Shown here: positions 1-8,954 of the stretch, one piece after another
Numbering within the stretch: the stretch's first letter is position 1
Layout: each line of letters opens with the position of its first letter
Source of the DNA: DASTQL01 sp035462375
GTDB taxonomy: Bacteria > Actinomycetota > Actinomycetes > Jiangellales > Jiangellaceae
DNA length: 64,000 bases
Direction of reading: 5' to 3'
Assembly: GCA_035462375.1 (NCBI GenBank)
Contig: DATHUJ010000055.1
Span: forward strand, 1 to 64,000
Notes under the pieces: model-generated
Databases searched by the model: none
Told to the model about the DNA's origin: nothing
What the model saw: the letters and a program-made list of their open reading frames with translations, nothing else
Position numbers and translations under genes: made by a program

Positions 1-162
1 GAGACGGTGTCGTTCCTGGCCTACCGCCAGACGATCAGCCGGGTGGAGATCGGCCTCGGCTCCGCAGTGTCCGTCCTGCTCTTCCTGTGCGTGGTGATCA
101 TCGCCTTCACGTTCATCAAGGGCTTCCGAGTGGACCTCTCCCAGGCAAGGGGTGGTCAGTGA
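1..162 (+). CDS. ABC sugar transporter permease, 3' end only (MalF/UgpA-like)
   Basis: Only the last 53 codons are inside the window, ending in TGA at 160-162. The readable part holds one strongly hydrophobic segment (about residues 20-40 of the fragment) followed by a short charged tail, as at the C-terminus of binding-protein-dependent transport permeases. The stop overlaps the ATG of the next permease, so the two are translationally coupled. Position ahead of a MalG-type permease and a MalK-type ATPase makes it the first (MalF-type) permease of the operon; the substrate cannot be told from this fragment. Confidence 0.75.
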   Translation, partial: ETVSFLAYRQTISRVEIGLGSAVSVLLFLCVVIIAFTFIKGFRVDLSQARGGQ

Positions 163-992
163 TGAGCAAGAACGTCCGCGAGAACCTCGTCTGGTACATC
201 GGCGGGTTGCTCATCCTGCTGTACGCGCTGGCGCCGGTCGCCTGGATCGTGTCGCTCTCCTTCAAGGAGGGCGCCGACATCACCAACAAGCAGTTCTGGC
301 CAACGGACTGGGGTTGGTCCAACTACCAGGCCGCGTTCGACAGCGGTCTGTTCATCCCGGCGCTGCGCAACTCCCTCGGCATATCGATCATCGCCACCGT
401 GCTGGCGGTGCTCCTCGCGACCTTCGCGGCCTACGGGATCGCCCGGCTCGACTTCCCCGGCAAGACGGTCATCCTCTCCACCGCGCTGGCGGTGGCGATC
501 TTCCCGGTGATCTCCATCGTCACCCCGCTGTTCAACCTGTGGCGGCAGATCGGCCTCTTCGACACCTGGCTCGGTCTGATCATCCCTTACATGGCGCTCA
601 CCCTGCCCATCTCGATCTGGGTGCTGTCCGCGTTCTTCCGGGAGATTCCGTGGGAGATGGAGCAGGCCGCCCAGGTCGACGGCGCCACGACGTGGCAGGC
701 CTTCCGCAAGGTGATCGTCCCGGTCGCCTGGCCGGGTGTCGCCACCACGGCCATCATCGCGTTCTTCATCGCCTGGAACGACTTCGTCTTCGGCATCTCC
801 CTGACGTCCACCGAGCGGGCTCGCCCGGTGCCGGCCGCTCTGTCGTCCTTCACCGGCGCCAGCCAGTTCGAAGAGCCCACCGGAGCCATCTCGGCGGCCG
901 CCATGATCGTGACGATCCCCGTCATCGTCCTCGTCCTCTTCTTCCAGCGCCAGATCGTCGCCGGTCTCACCAACGGCGCCGTCAAGGGCTGA
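162..992 (+). CDS. ABC sugar transporter permease (MalG/UgpE family)
   Basis: A 276-residue inner-membrane permease with about six hydrophobic segments. The EAA loop that contacts the ATPase is seen around residues 165-185 (EMEQAAQVDGAT, then a conserved IVPVAWPG). Length and motif fit the carbohydrate uptake transporter-1 family. The start at 162 is chosen because its ATG overlaps the upstream stop (ATGA) and the next residues MSKN run straight into the first membrane segment; a longer reading from 87 would overlap the upstream permease. The ATPase gene follows after 29 bases. The sugar is not determinable without the binding protein, which lies outside the window. Confidence 0.9.
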   Translation: MSKNVRENLVWYIGGLLILLYALAPVAWIVSLSFKEGADITNKQFWPTDWGWSNYQAAFDSGLFIPALRNSLGISIIATVLAVLLATFAAYGIARLDFPGKTVILSTALAVAIFPVISIVTPLFNLWRQIGLFDTWLGLIIPYMALTLPISIWVLSAFFREIPWEMEQAAQVDGATTWQAFRKVIVPVAWPGVATTAIIAFFIAWNDFVFGISLTSTERARPVPAALSSFTGASQFEEPTGAISAAAMIVTIPVIVLVLFFQRQIVAGLTNGAVKG

Positions 993-1021
993 CCCGCCGC
1001 ACCCGACAAGGAGTCGCCACG

Positions 1022-2317
<1,296 letters not shown>

Positions 2318-2366
2318 CCCACCGTCCGGGACGCGGCGCCCCCGCACCGCGCCGAGGGGCGTGGCG

Positions 2367-2372
2367 TAGGGT
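2367..2372 (+). promoter_or_regulatory. -10 element (TAGGGT) for the DUF1707 gene pair
   Basis: TAGGGT ends 8 bases before the GTG at 2381 and there is no ribosome binding site between them. This fits the TANNNT-start geometry of leaderless actinobacterial transcripts seen repeatedly in this window. Confidence 0.5.
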
Positions 2373-2380
2373 TCTGAAGC

Positions 2381-3007
2381 GTGTCCGAGGTGGGGGACCC
2401 GCGTCGCCAGCGGGCGTCCGACGCCGACCGCGAGGCCGTGGCCGAGGTGCTGCGGCGCGCGGTCGGCGACGGCCGCCTGACCCTCGACGAGCTCCATGAG
2501 CGGCTGGAGTCCACGTACTCCGCCAAGACCTACGGCGAGCTCGAGCCGATCGTCGCGGACCTCCCGGTGGCGCTGCCCCCGGCCGTCCGGCCGCCGTCGG
2601 CCCCGGCCCCTCGCCCGGCGGGTGCGGTGGACAGGATCGGCGGCGCCCCCACCTCCCAGACCGCGGTGGCGGTATTCGGTGGCGCCGAGCGCAAGGGCCT
2701 GTGGGTGGTGCCGGAGAGCTTCACCGCCTTCGCCCTCTTCGGCGGGATCGACCTCGACCTGCGGGCCGCCCGCTTCGAGAAGCGGGAGGTGCGTCTCCAG
2801 CTCACCGCCGTCTTCGGCGGGATCGACGTGGTCGTGCCCGAGGACGTGGAGGTCCACGTCGACGGCGTCGGGATCTTCGGCGGCTTCGGTCAGCCGGACG
2901 CTCCCTCCGGGGAGGTGGCCCCGGGCGGGCCGGTCATCCGGATCACCGGCCTCGCCCTCTTCGGCGGGGTCGACGTCAAGCGCCGGGCCCGAGGGACGAG
3001 CCGATGA
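2381..3007 (+). CDS. DUF1707 domain protein with LiaF-like C-terminus
   Basis: A 208-residue protein. Residues about 8-60 form a DUF1707 (SHOCT-like) helical domain with the characteristic ASDADRE...GRLTLDELHERLE pattern. A Pro/Ala linker follows, then about 110 residues in which a short beta motif with FGG recurs at least four times (AVFGGAE, ALFGGID, AVFGGID, IFGGFG), resembling the C-terminal fold of cell-wall-stress proteins of the LiaF/DUF2154 type. No signal peptide or membrane helix is seen. It is followed with a 4-base ATGA overlap by a diverged copy of itself. The function is unknown; a link to envelope-stress signalling is inference from domain resemblance. Confidence 0.85.
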   Translation: MSEVGDPRRQRASDADREAVAEVLRRAVGDGRLTLDELHERLESTYSAKTYGELEPIVADLPVALPPAVRPPSAPAPRPAGAVDRIGGAPTSQTAVAVFGGAERKGLWVVPESFTAFALFGGIDLDLRAARFEKREVRLQLTAVFGGIDVVVPEDVEVHVDGVGIFGGFGQPDAPSGEVAPGGPVIRITGLALFGGVDVKRRARGTSR

Positions 3008-3732
3008 GCGGGCCCGACCCGTCGCAGAAGCCGGACCCGAGCGCCCCGGCGCCGGTTCCCCCCACGACGCAGCCCGGGCCGGGCCAGGAGGTCGCCCGGT
3101 CCGTGCCCACCGGGCCGCCGGACGACCCCCGCCGCCTGCGATGCTCCGACACCGACCGGGAACGGGTGGCCGAGGCGCTCCGGGTCGCGGCCGGTGACGG
3201 CCGGCTGACCCTGTCGGAGCTCGAGGACCGGTTGGAGCAGGCCTTCTCGGCCACGACATACGGAGACCTGCAGCACCTCACGTCCGACCTCCCCGCCGGT
3301 CCCTACCCGCTGCCTGGTGTCGCCCGCCCCCCCGTCCCGTACTCGCCCGGTGCGGCATCGGCGCCGGCCCTCCGTACGGAGCGGATCAGTGCCGTCCTCG
3401 GCGACGAGAAGCGCAGCGGGCGGTGGGAGGTGCCGGCACGGATCGAGGTGTCGGTCTTCCTCGGCAGCGTGAAGCTCGACTTCACCGAGGCGATCGTGCG
3501 GCACCGCGAGGTGGTCGTGCACGGCAACGTCTGGCTTGGTGACCTGACCATGATCGTCCCCGAGGGCATCGACGTCCGCCTCGAGGAGGGCGCCTCGGTC
3601 CTGGGTGAGCGGTCATCGAAGCTGTCCGGGCCCGTGACCCGCGGCGGGCCGCTCTACCGGGTGACGGGCACGGTCGTGCTGGGGGAGATCAAGGTCAAGC
3701 CGCCACGCAAACCGTTCTTCCGGCGGTCTTGA
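3004..3732 (+). CDS. DUF1707 domain protein, second copy
   Basis: A 242-residue protein starting in the ATGA overlap with the preceding gene. It has a Pro-rich disordered N-terminus (about residues 1-45), a DUF1707 domain (about 46-98, with DTDRERVAEAL and GRLTLSELEDRLEQ), a second Pro-rich linker and a beta-rich C-terminal half related to that of its neighbour, although the FGG motifs are replaced by LGS/LGD/LGE. The two genes are evidently an old tandem duplication whose C-terminal halves have diverged. No membrane segment is seen. The function is unknown; the pair is expected to be co-translated. Confidence 0.83.
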   Translation: MSGPDPSQKPDPSAPAPVPPTTQPGPGQEVARSVPTGPPDDPRRLRCSDTDRERVAEALRVAAGDGRLTLSELEDRLEQAFSATTYGDLQHLTSDLPAGPYPLPGVARPPVPYSPGAASAPALRTERISAVLGDEKRSGRWEVPARIEVSVFLGSVKLDFTEAIVRHREVVVHGNVWLGDLTMIVPEGIDVRLEEGASVLGERSSKLSGPVTRGGPLYRVTGTVVLGEIKVKPPRKPFFRRS

Positions 3733-3824
3733 GCTCCCGCCCACGCCACCGAGGTCACGGCCGGGCAACGCCCGGCGCGACACCCGGGTTCGCGGCATGC
3801 GCCGCGGGTCGGCGACCATGAGGT

Positions 3825-4373
3825 GTGGCGGTGAGGACGCGGGGCAAGACGCGCGGGCGGGAGACCGTGACGGACATGGTCCGCTCGCTCGGCCTCGTCG
3901 TCGGCGTCGTGGCGGTGCTGGCCCTGCTCGTCGCCGTCGCGCTGCCCGAGGGGGAGCCGGTCCCGGAGTTCGACTACGCCGAGGCGGTCGAAGGCGCTCG
4001 GCAACAGGTGCCGTACGAGCTGATCGCCCCCGACGAGCTGCCCGACGGGTGGCGCGCGACGAGTGCACGGGTCCGGCCCACCCCGGACGGGACGGTGTGG
4101 TCGCTGGGCCTGCTGACCGGCGGCGGCGAATTCGTCGGCCTGGAGCAGAGCGATGCGGAGCCGAGCCGGGTCGAGCGAGACCAGTTGGCGGACTACGAGC
4201 CGGACGGAACCACCACGGTGGACGGCGTCGAGTGGGAGCGGTGGGTCGAGCTGGCTCGCAACCCCGACCGGGCGCTGCGCCGTGACCTGGACGGCACCAC
4301 GGTGGTCGTCGTCGGGACCAGCAGCTACGAGGTGATCGAGGGCTTCGTGGGGCGGCTGGAGCTGGTCGGCTGA
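3825..4373 (+). CDS. DUF4245 family membrane-anchored protein
   Basis: A 182-residue protein with a short basic N-terminus, one transmembrane helix at about residues 22-42 and an extracytoplasmic domain matching DUF4245 (PYELIAPDELPDGWRATSARV and SYEVIEGFVG are typical stretches). DUF4245 genes usually sit beside glpX, xseA/xseB and ispH in actinobacteria, and that neighbourhood is largely kept here, with the HNH gene placed in between. The GTG at 3825 is taken as the start; a second GTG at 3831 is possible. The biochemical function is unknown. Confidence 0.8.
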   Translation: MAVRTRGKTRGRETVTDMVRSLGLVVGVVAVLALLVAVALPEGEPVPEFDYAEAVEGARQQVPYELIAPDELPDGWRATSARVRPTPDGTVWSLGLLTGGGEFVGLEQSDAEPSRVERDQLADYEPDGTTTVDGVEWERWVELARNPDRALRRDLDGTTVVVVGTSSYEVIEGFVGRLELVG

Positions 4374-4572
4374 CGGGGGCACTCCGCGACAGCACTCCGT
4401 AAGCCACTCCTAAGCCCCGCGGGCCACGCCGGGACGGCGGCGACGTCCTGGCTGGCACGACCCCCCGGCCGTGCCGTCACTCCCCGCTGAGCTCTGCTCT
4501 CCATGCCGGACCGGCATAGATCTGCGATCCACAGCCCGGCATGTCGGTCGAGGTCGTGTCAGAGCGAGCGGG

Positions 4573-4578
4573 TAGCAT
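4573..4578 (+). promoter_or_regulatory. -10 element (TAGCAT) of the DUF222-HNH gene
   Basis: TAGCAT is followed by 7 bases and then ATG 4586, with no ribosome binding site, so the transcript is probably leaderless. Its last base is also the first base of the LexA box core, so repressor binding would cover both promoter and start. Confidence 0.6.
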
Positions 4579-4593
4579 CGAACACATGTTCGA
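4578..4593 (+). promoter_or_regulatory. LexA (SOS) box, perfect consensus
   Basis: TCGAAC-ACAT-GTTCGA matches the actinobacterial/mycobacterial SOS box TCGAAC-N4-GTTCGA at every fixed base, and the flanking A (4577) and T (4594) extend the arms to seven bases. The start codon ATG at 4586-4588 lies inside it. Such boxes bind LexA and are relieved by RecA after DNA damage. Confidence 0.85.
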
Positions 4594-5947
4594 TGACGGT
4601 GAGGCACTTCGGGGTGTCGCGTTGGCCGATGCCCTGGCCTCGGTGCGGGCGGGTGAGGTGGGCGACCTCGACCTGCTGGAGCTGGTGGAGCGGTGGGAGG
4701 CGCTGCACTCGTGGGTGGTGGCCGAGCAGGCCCGGGTGATGGTGGAGCTGATCGACCGGACGACCGGGGTGACCGGTGGGGATCCGGCGCTGGAGCTGGG
4801 CGCGGTGCTGGGGGTGTCGCCGACGGCGGGGTCGCTGCGGCTGGGCTTCGCGTACGGGTTGAGCCGGCTGCCGCGGACGGCGATGCTGCTGCGGGACGGG
4901 GTGATCGACCACACCAGGGCAAAGGCGTTGGTGGGTGCGGTCAGCCACCTGCCGGCGGACGTGGCGGCGCAGGTGGAGGCCGAGGTGTTGGAAGGGCTGG
5001 GCCCGCACACCCGGCTGGCCGCGGTGCCGACCGCGCGGCGGCTGCGCCGTCGGGCGGAGGAGGTCGCGGCCCGGTTGGCCCCGGAGGTCGAGGCGCAGCG
5101 GCGCGAGCACAACCGGCGGGAGCGGTCGGCGAGCATGTCGGTGCCGGAGGCCGGGCGCGGGGTGCTGACCCTGGACGGGCCGGTGGACAAGGTCGCCGAG
5201 TGCATGTCGGCGATCGCGCAGCGAGCCGCCCAGGCCCGCCGGGAGGGAGCTGCCGGGCCGATCGAGGCGTTGCGGTTCGACGCGGCGGTGGAGCTGTTGA
5301 CGTCCTCCCCGGACGGGCGGGCCCCGGCCGGGCGGCCGCTGCTGCAGCTGGTGGTGCCGTTCACCAGTCTGGTCGGGTTCGACGACGCGCCGGGGCATGC
5401 GGTGGCGTTGGGGCCGCTGCCGGCTTCGGCGGGAGAGCCGCTGGTGCTGCCGGCGGCAGTGCTGCGGGAGCTGGCCGCCTCCTGTGAGGAGCTGGAACGG
5501 GTGCTCACCGACCCAGTGACCGGGTTGGCGTTGGAGGCAGAGCGCCGCCGCTACCCGTTCGGCCCGCGCGGCAAGGCGCAGCTTCGGCTGCGCGACGGCG
5601 GCTGCCGGGCCCCGGGGTGTGACACCCCGCCCGGGGCGTGCGACGCCGACCACATCCCGCCGTGGCCGGCCGGGCAGAGCGTGCCCTCGCACGGGGCGCT
5701 GGAGTGCCGGCGGCACCACAACGGGTCCACTCACCTCGGCTTCACCGTCTCCCTGGACGGGGCCACCGGAGAGGTCACCTGGACCACCCCGCTGGGCGGG
5801 GTGTACACCACCCGGCCCCGCGAGCTGCCTCGCCCCGGACCCCCGCACGACCCCGACGAGCAGGCGTGGCGGCGGGTCTCCTGGCGGGACTACGACGACC
5901 CCGACCGGTGGATCGACCAGACCGACGTCATCCCCGACACCGGCTGA
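4586..5947 (+). CDS. DUF222/HNH endonuclease-like protein (13E12 family), SOS-controlled
   Basis: A 453-residue protein of the DUF222 plus HNH type. The N-terminal two thirds is the helical DUF222 region; the HNH nuclease signature lies at about residues 340-390, with a C-x4-C pair (CRAPGC), a DADHIPPW core and a CRRHHN finish, which are the metal and catalytic positions of HNH nucleases. The start at 4586 is preferred over an in-frame ATG at 4541 because it has a -10 box 7 bases upstream and begins MFDDGEALRG. A perfect LexA box overlaps the start. Members of this family (13E12 repeat proteins) are multicopy in actinobacteria and several are LexA-regulated in M. tuberculosis. The target DNA is unknown. 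Confidence 0.88.
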   Translation: MFDDGEALRGVALADALASVRAGEVGDLDLLELVERWEALHSWVVAEQARVMVELIDRTTGVTGGDPALELGAVLGVSPTAGSLRLGFAYGLSRLPRTAMLLRDGVIDHTRAKALVGAVSHLPADVAAQVEAEVLEGLGPHTRLAAVPTARRLRRRAEEVAARLAPEVEAQRREHNRRERSASMSVPEAGRGVLTLDGPVDKVAECMSAIAQRAAQARREGAAGPIEALRFDAAVELLTSSPDGRAPAGRPLLQLVVPFTSLVGFDDAPGHAVALGPLPASAGEPLVLPAAVLRELAASCEELERVLTDPVTGLALEAERRRYPFGPRGKAQLRLRDGGCRAPGCDTPPGACDADHIPPWPAGQSVPSHGALECRRHHNGSTHLGFTVSLDGATGEVTWTTPLGGVYTTRPRELPRPGPPHDPDEQAWRRVSWRDYDDPDRWIDQTDVIPDTG

Positions 5948-5983
5948 GCGGAGCTGTACCCACTCTTCGTCCAGTGCGTCCTG

Positions 5984-6009
5984 CCTCGCGCTTCGGCCGA
6001 GGTTTGTGT
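5984..6009 (+). terminator. Intrinsic terminator with UUCG tetraloop
   Basis: CCTCGCGC and GCCGAGG flank a TTCG loop (5984-6002; one bulged C), giving the very stable C(UUCG)G hairpin, followed by a T-rich TTTGTGT. It lies 37 bases after the HNH gene stop. Confidence 0.65.
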
Positions 6010-6081
6010 GGCCCACTGCAGGCGGCGGGTACTGGCGTGGGCGCCCTGCCGTCACCGGTCACCGGTCGCCACAGCCACGGC

Positions 6082-6384
6082 TCAGCGGTCGGCTGCGTCC
6101 CCTTGCGTCTCGCGGCCGGCTACGCCGCGGACCGGGTGCTCGGTCGCTTCGCCCACGCCGTCGATCCCGGCCCTTTCGTCGCGCGCGGCCAGCGCAGACT
6201 CCAGCCGGGTGCGTGCCCCCGTGAGGAAGCGCTCGCACACCGCCGCGAGCCGCTCCCCCCGCTCCCAGAGGGCCAGGGCCTCCTCGAGGGTGGTGCCGCC
6301 GGCCTCGAGGCGCCGGACGACCTCGAGGAGCTCGTCCCGCGCCTGCTCGTAGCCGAGGGCTTCGGCGTCCTCCTGGGCGACCAT
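6082..6384 (-). CDS. xseB: Exodeoxyribonuclease VII small subunit
   Basis: A 100-residue protein whose first 65 residues form the two-helix XseB fold (YEQARDELLEVVRRLEAGGTTLEEALALWERGERLAA), the subunit that binds XseA to make exonuclease VII, which degrades single-stranded DNA to oligonucleotides. The C-terminal about 35 residues are an Arg/Glu-rich extension. The start at 6384 is supported by a -10 (TAGGGT on the minus strand, 6397-6392) placed 7 bases upstream with no ribosome site. It lies downstream of xseA but 311 bases away, an unusual gap for this pair. Confidence 0.92.
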   Translation of the reverse strand: MVAQEDAEALGYEQARDELLEVVRRLEAGGTTLEEALALWERGERLAAVCERFLTGARTRLESALAARDERAGIDGVGEATEHPVRGVAGRETQGDAADR

Positions 6385-6695
6385 GCCGGTCACCCTACGG
6401 CTGGCCGACGACCACACCCGATGGGCCCTCGAGAGAACGCTCGGACCGTTGCGGGGTCCGCGTCGATCACGGGGGATCCTTGGGGGAGCCACGACGTGCG
6501 GCGTGACCGGCGGGATGATCTCGTCACCGGGGCCGGGTCGGGCACGACGCGCTGGCGATCGAGTCCCGCCCTCGACCGGCCACGACGCTCCACACGCTCG
6601 AGGTGTCATCGTCCAGCGCCAGCAGCCTCGTGCCTTCCCGCGTGCGGGTCACGCATCTCGAGCGCGTGGGACCAGCCGCCCGGTCCGGCCGCCAG
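6385..6695. other. Gap between xseA and xseB with no supported gene
   Basis: 311 bases separate two genes that are normally adjacent. Apart from the xseB -10 box at 6392-6397 I see no credible coding sequence: the open frames on both strands are short, Arg/Ser-rich and have no ribosome site or family resemblance. It could be a decayed gene or an untranslated spacer. Confidence 0.6.
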
Positions 6696-7919
6696 TCACG
6701 CTCGATCCGGCGACGAGTCGACGACGGCGCTGAGCTCCCCCTCCGCCAGTCGCAGCCGCAGCAGGTCACCGACCTCGACTTGCGTAGGGCTGCGGACGAC
6801 GGTGCCGTCCGCCCGCTGGACCACCGCGTAGCCCCGCTCCAGCGTGGCCGCCGGGGACAGTGCCCGTACGCGGGCGCGGACGTGTCCGAGGTCGTCGACG
6901 GCGCGATCCAAGCGGTCCCCCAGGGTCCGGTGGGCGCGGTGCACGAGTGCTGCGACCTCCTCGGCCCGTACGGAGAGAACGTGGCGGGGGTCGGCCAGGA
7001 CGGGCCGCGAGCGGAGCGAGGCGACGAGCGAGGTCTCACGGTCGAGCCGGTGCCGGAGCGCGGCGAGCGCCCGCTCCCGGCACGTGCGGAGGCCGGTGAG
7101 CTCCTCCTCGACGTCGGGCACGACGCGCTTCGCGGCGTCGGTCGGGGTGGAGGCGCGCACGTCGGCGACGAGGTCGACGAGTGGGGTGTCGCTCTCGTGG
7201 CCGATGGCGCTGACCACCGGCGTACGGCAGGCGGCTACGGCCCGGACCAGCGCCTCGTCCGAGAAGGGGAGCAGGTCCTCGACCGAACCGCCGCCCCGCG
7301 CCAGCACCACCACGTCGACCTCGGGATCGCGGTCCAGGGCGTGCAGTGCCTCGAGGACCTGGGGTACCGCCAGGGGTCCCTGCACCACGACCTCGGTGAC
7401 ACGGAAGCGGACAGCCGGCCACCGCCGCCGCGCGTTCTCGAGGACATCGCGCTCGGCGGCCGAGGCCCGCCCGCAGACCAGTCCGACCGTGCGCGGCAGG
7501 AAGGGCAGCGGTCGCTTGCGGTCCGCGTCGAAGAGTCCCTCGGTCGCCAGGAGCTTGCGGAGGCGCTCCAGCCGGGCCAGCAGCTCGCCCAGACCGACCT
7601 GGCGGATCTCGTCGGCGGCCAGGGACAGCGCGCCACGGGGGAAGTACCAGGTCGGCCGAGCGTGCACGACCACCCGGGCGCCCTCGGTCAGCGGGGGTTC
7701 GACAGCCGCCAGGACGGCCGCGGGGCAGGTGACCTGCAGTGAGAGGTCGGCCGCCGGGTCGCGGAGCACCAGGAAGGCCGTGCGGGACCCCGGTCGGCGG
7801 GTGAGCTGCGCCACCTGTCCTTCGACCCAGACGGCGCCGAGGCGGGCGATCCACCCGCCGATGGCCTGCGAGACCACCCGTACGGGAGCCGGTCGCTCGG
7901 GGGACGTCTGCAGGGGCAT
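6696..7919 (-). CDS. xseA: Exodeoxyribonuclease VII large subunit
   Basis: A 407-residue catalytic subunit of exonuclease VII. An N-terminal OB-fold (about residues 15-115, with WVEGQVAQL and FLVLRDPAADLSLQV) binds single-stranded DNA. The catalytic domain follows, with the conserved VLARGGGSVEDLLPFSDE and SAIGHESDTPLVDLVAD motifs, then a coiled-coil and a C-terminal LERGYAVV segment. The start at 7919 is preceded by TACGGT (minus strand 7932-7927) at 7 bases, so the transcript is probably leaderless. It is divergent from ispH, as in M. tuberculosis Rv1108c/Rv1110. Confidence 0.95.
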   Translation of the reverse strand: MPLQTSPERPAPVRVVSQAIGGWIARLGAVWVEGQVAQLTRRPGSRTAFLVLRDPAADLSLQVTCPAAVLAAVEPPLTEGARVVVHARPTWYFPRGALSLAADEIRQVGLGELLARLERLRKLLATEGLFDADRKRPLPFLPRTVGLVCGRASAAERDVLENARRRWPAVRFRVTEVVVQGPLAVPQVLEALHALDRDPEVDVVVLARGGGSVEDLLPFSDEALVRAVAACRTPVVSAIGHESDTPLVDLVADVRASTPTDAAKRVVPDVEEELTGLRTCRERALAALRHRLDRETSLVASLRSRPVLADPRHVLSVRAEEVAALVHRAHRTLGDRLDRAVDDLGHVRARVRALSPAATLERGYAVVQRADGTVVRSPTQVEVGDLLRLRLAEGELSAVVDSSPDRA

Positions 7920-7926
7920 GGCGGGC

Positions 7927-7975
7927 ACCGTAGCGGGCAGCCCCGGGATGCCTGCACGACGTGCGCACCTACCAT
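7927..7975. promoter_or_regulatory. Divergent leaderless promoters of xseA and ispH
   Basis: On the minus strand TACGGT (7932-7927) stands 7 bases before the xseA ATG at 7919. On the plus strand TACCAT (7970-7975) stands 7 bases before the ispH ATG at 7983. Neither start has a ribosome binding site. Confidence 0.6.
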
Positions 7976-7982
7976 GGACGGT

Positions 7983-8954
7983 ATGACGGAGGCCCAGGGA
8001 CGTGTCCTGCTCGCCACCCCCCGCGGTTACTGCGCCGGTGTCGACCGTGCGGTGGTGACCGTGGAGAAGGCGCTCGAGCTCTACGGCGCCCCGGTCTACG
8101 TGCGCAAGCAGATCGTGCACAACCTGCACGTCGTCCGGACCCTCGAGGAGCGGGGCGCTGTCTTCGTCGAGGAGCTCGACGAGGTGCCCGAGGGGGCCCG
8201 CGTGATCTTCTCGGCCCACGGGGTGTCGCCTGCGGTCCACGCCCAGGCGGTCGACCGGGATCTGCGCACGATCGACGCCACGTGTCCGCTCGTGACCAAG
8301 GTGCACCACGAGGCGCGCCGGTTCGCCTCGGACGACTTCGACATCCTCCTGATCGGCCACGAGGGCCACGAGGAGGTCGAGGGGACCGCGGGCGAAGCCC
8401 CGGAGAACATCCAGCTCGTCCAGGGGCCCGGGGACGTCGACAGCGTCACCGTCCGCGACCCGTCACGGGTCGCCTGGCTCTCTCAGACCACCCTCTCGGT
8501 CGACGAGACGATGCAGACCGTCGCGCGGTTGCGTGAGCGCTTCCCCCAGTTGCTCGACCCGCCCAGCGACGACATCTGCTACGCGACCCAGAACCGCCAG
8601 GTGGCGATCAAGGAGGTCGCGGTCCAGTCGGACCTCGTCGTCGTGGTCGGCTCCGGCAACTCCTCCAACTCGGTCCGCCTCGTGGAGGTCGCTCTCGAGG
8701 CCGGCGCGAAGGCGTCGTACCGGGTGGATCACGCGGGCGAAATGGACCCGGCCTGGCTGGACGGGGTCTCGACGGTCGGCGTCACGAGCGGCGCCTCGGT
8801 GCCCGAGATCCTGGTCCGCGGCGTGCTGGAGTGGCTGGCCGAGCGGGGCTTCCCTGCGGTCGAGGAGGTGCGCTCCGCGGAGGAGACGCTGATCTTCTCG
8901 CTGCCTCAGGAGCTCCGGCGGGATCTGCGGGCCGCCCAGGCCGCATCTGCCTGA
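7983..8954 (+). CDS. ispH: 4-hydroxy-3-methylbut-2-enyl diphosphate reductase
   Basis: A 323-residue iron-sulfur enzyme for the last step of the MEP isoprenoid pathway, reducing HMBPP to IPP and DMAPP. The three [4Fe-4S] ligands are C17 (RGYCAG), C101 (DATCPLV) and C199 (DDICYATQNRQ); the HNLHVV, SAHGVSP, LIGHEGHEEV and GSGNSSNS substrate-site motifs are intact. ATG 7983 is preferred over an in-frame ATG at 7974 because the -10 box TACCAT covers 7974 and stands 7 bases ahead of 7983. The last 49 bases overlap the 3' end of the convergent DUF6542 gene. Confidence 0.95.
   Translation: MTEAQGRVLLATPRGYCAGVDRAVVTVEKALELYGAPVYVRKQIVHNLHVVRTLEERGAVFVEELDEVPEGARVIFSAHGVSPAVHAQAVDRDLRTIDATCPLVTKVHHEARRFASDDFDILLIGHEGHEEVEGTAGEAPENIQLVQGPGDVDSVTVRDPSRVAWLSQTTLSVDETMQTVARLRERFPQLLDPPSDDICYATQNRQVAIKEVAVQSDLVVVVGSGNSSNSVRLVEVALEAGAKASYRVDHAGEMDPAWLDGVSTVGVTSGASVPEILVRGVLEWLAERGFPAVEEVRSAEETLIFSLPQELRRDLRAAQAASA

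Noticed and set aside
6524..6695. Minus-strand frame in the xseA-xseB gap ending in a stretch like GTRLLALDDDTSSVWSVV
   Set aside because: The short region looks protein-like, but it has no ribosome site, no leaderless box at a suitable start and no family resemblance.
6603..7742. Plus-strand frame of 379 codons opposite xseA
   Set aside because: It is a shadow of xseA, which has full motifs and its own promoter; the plus-strand product shows no recognisable domain.
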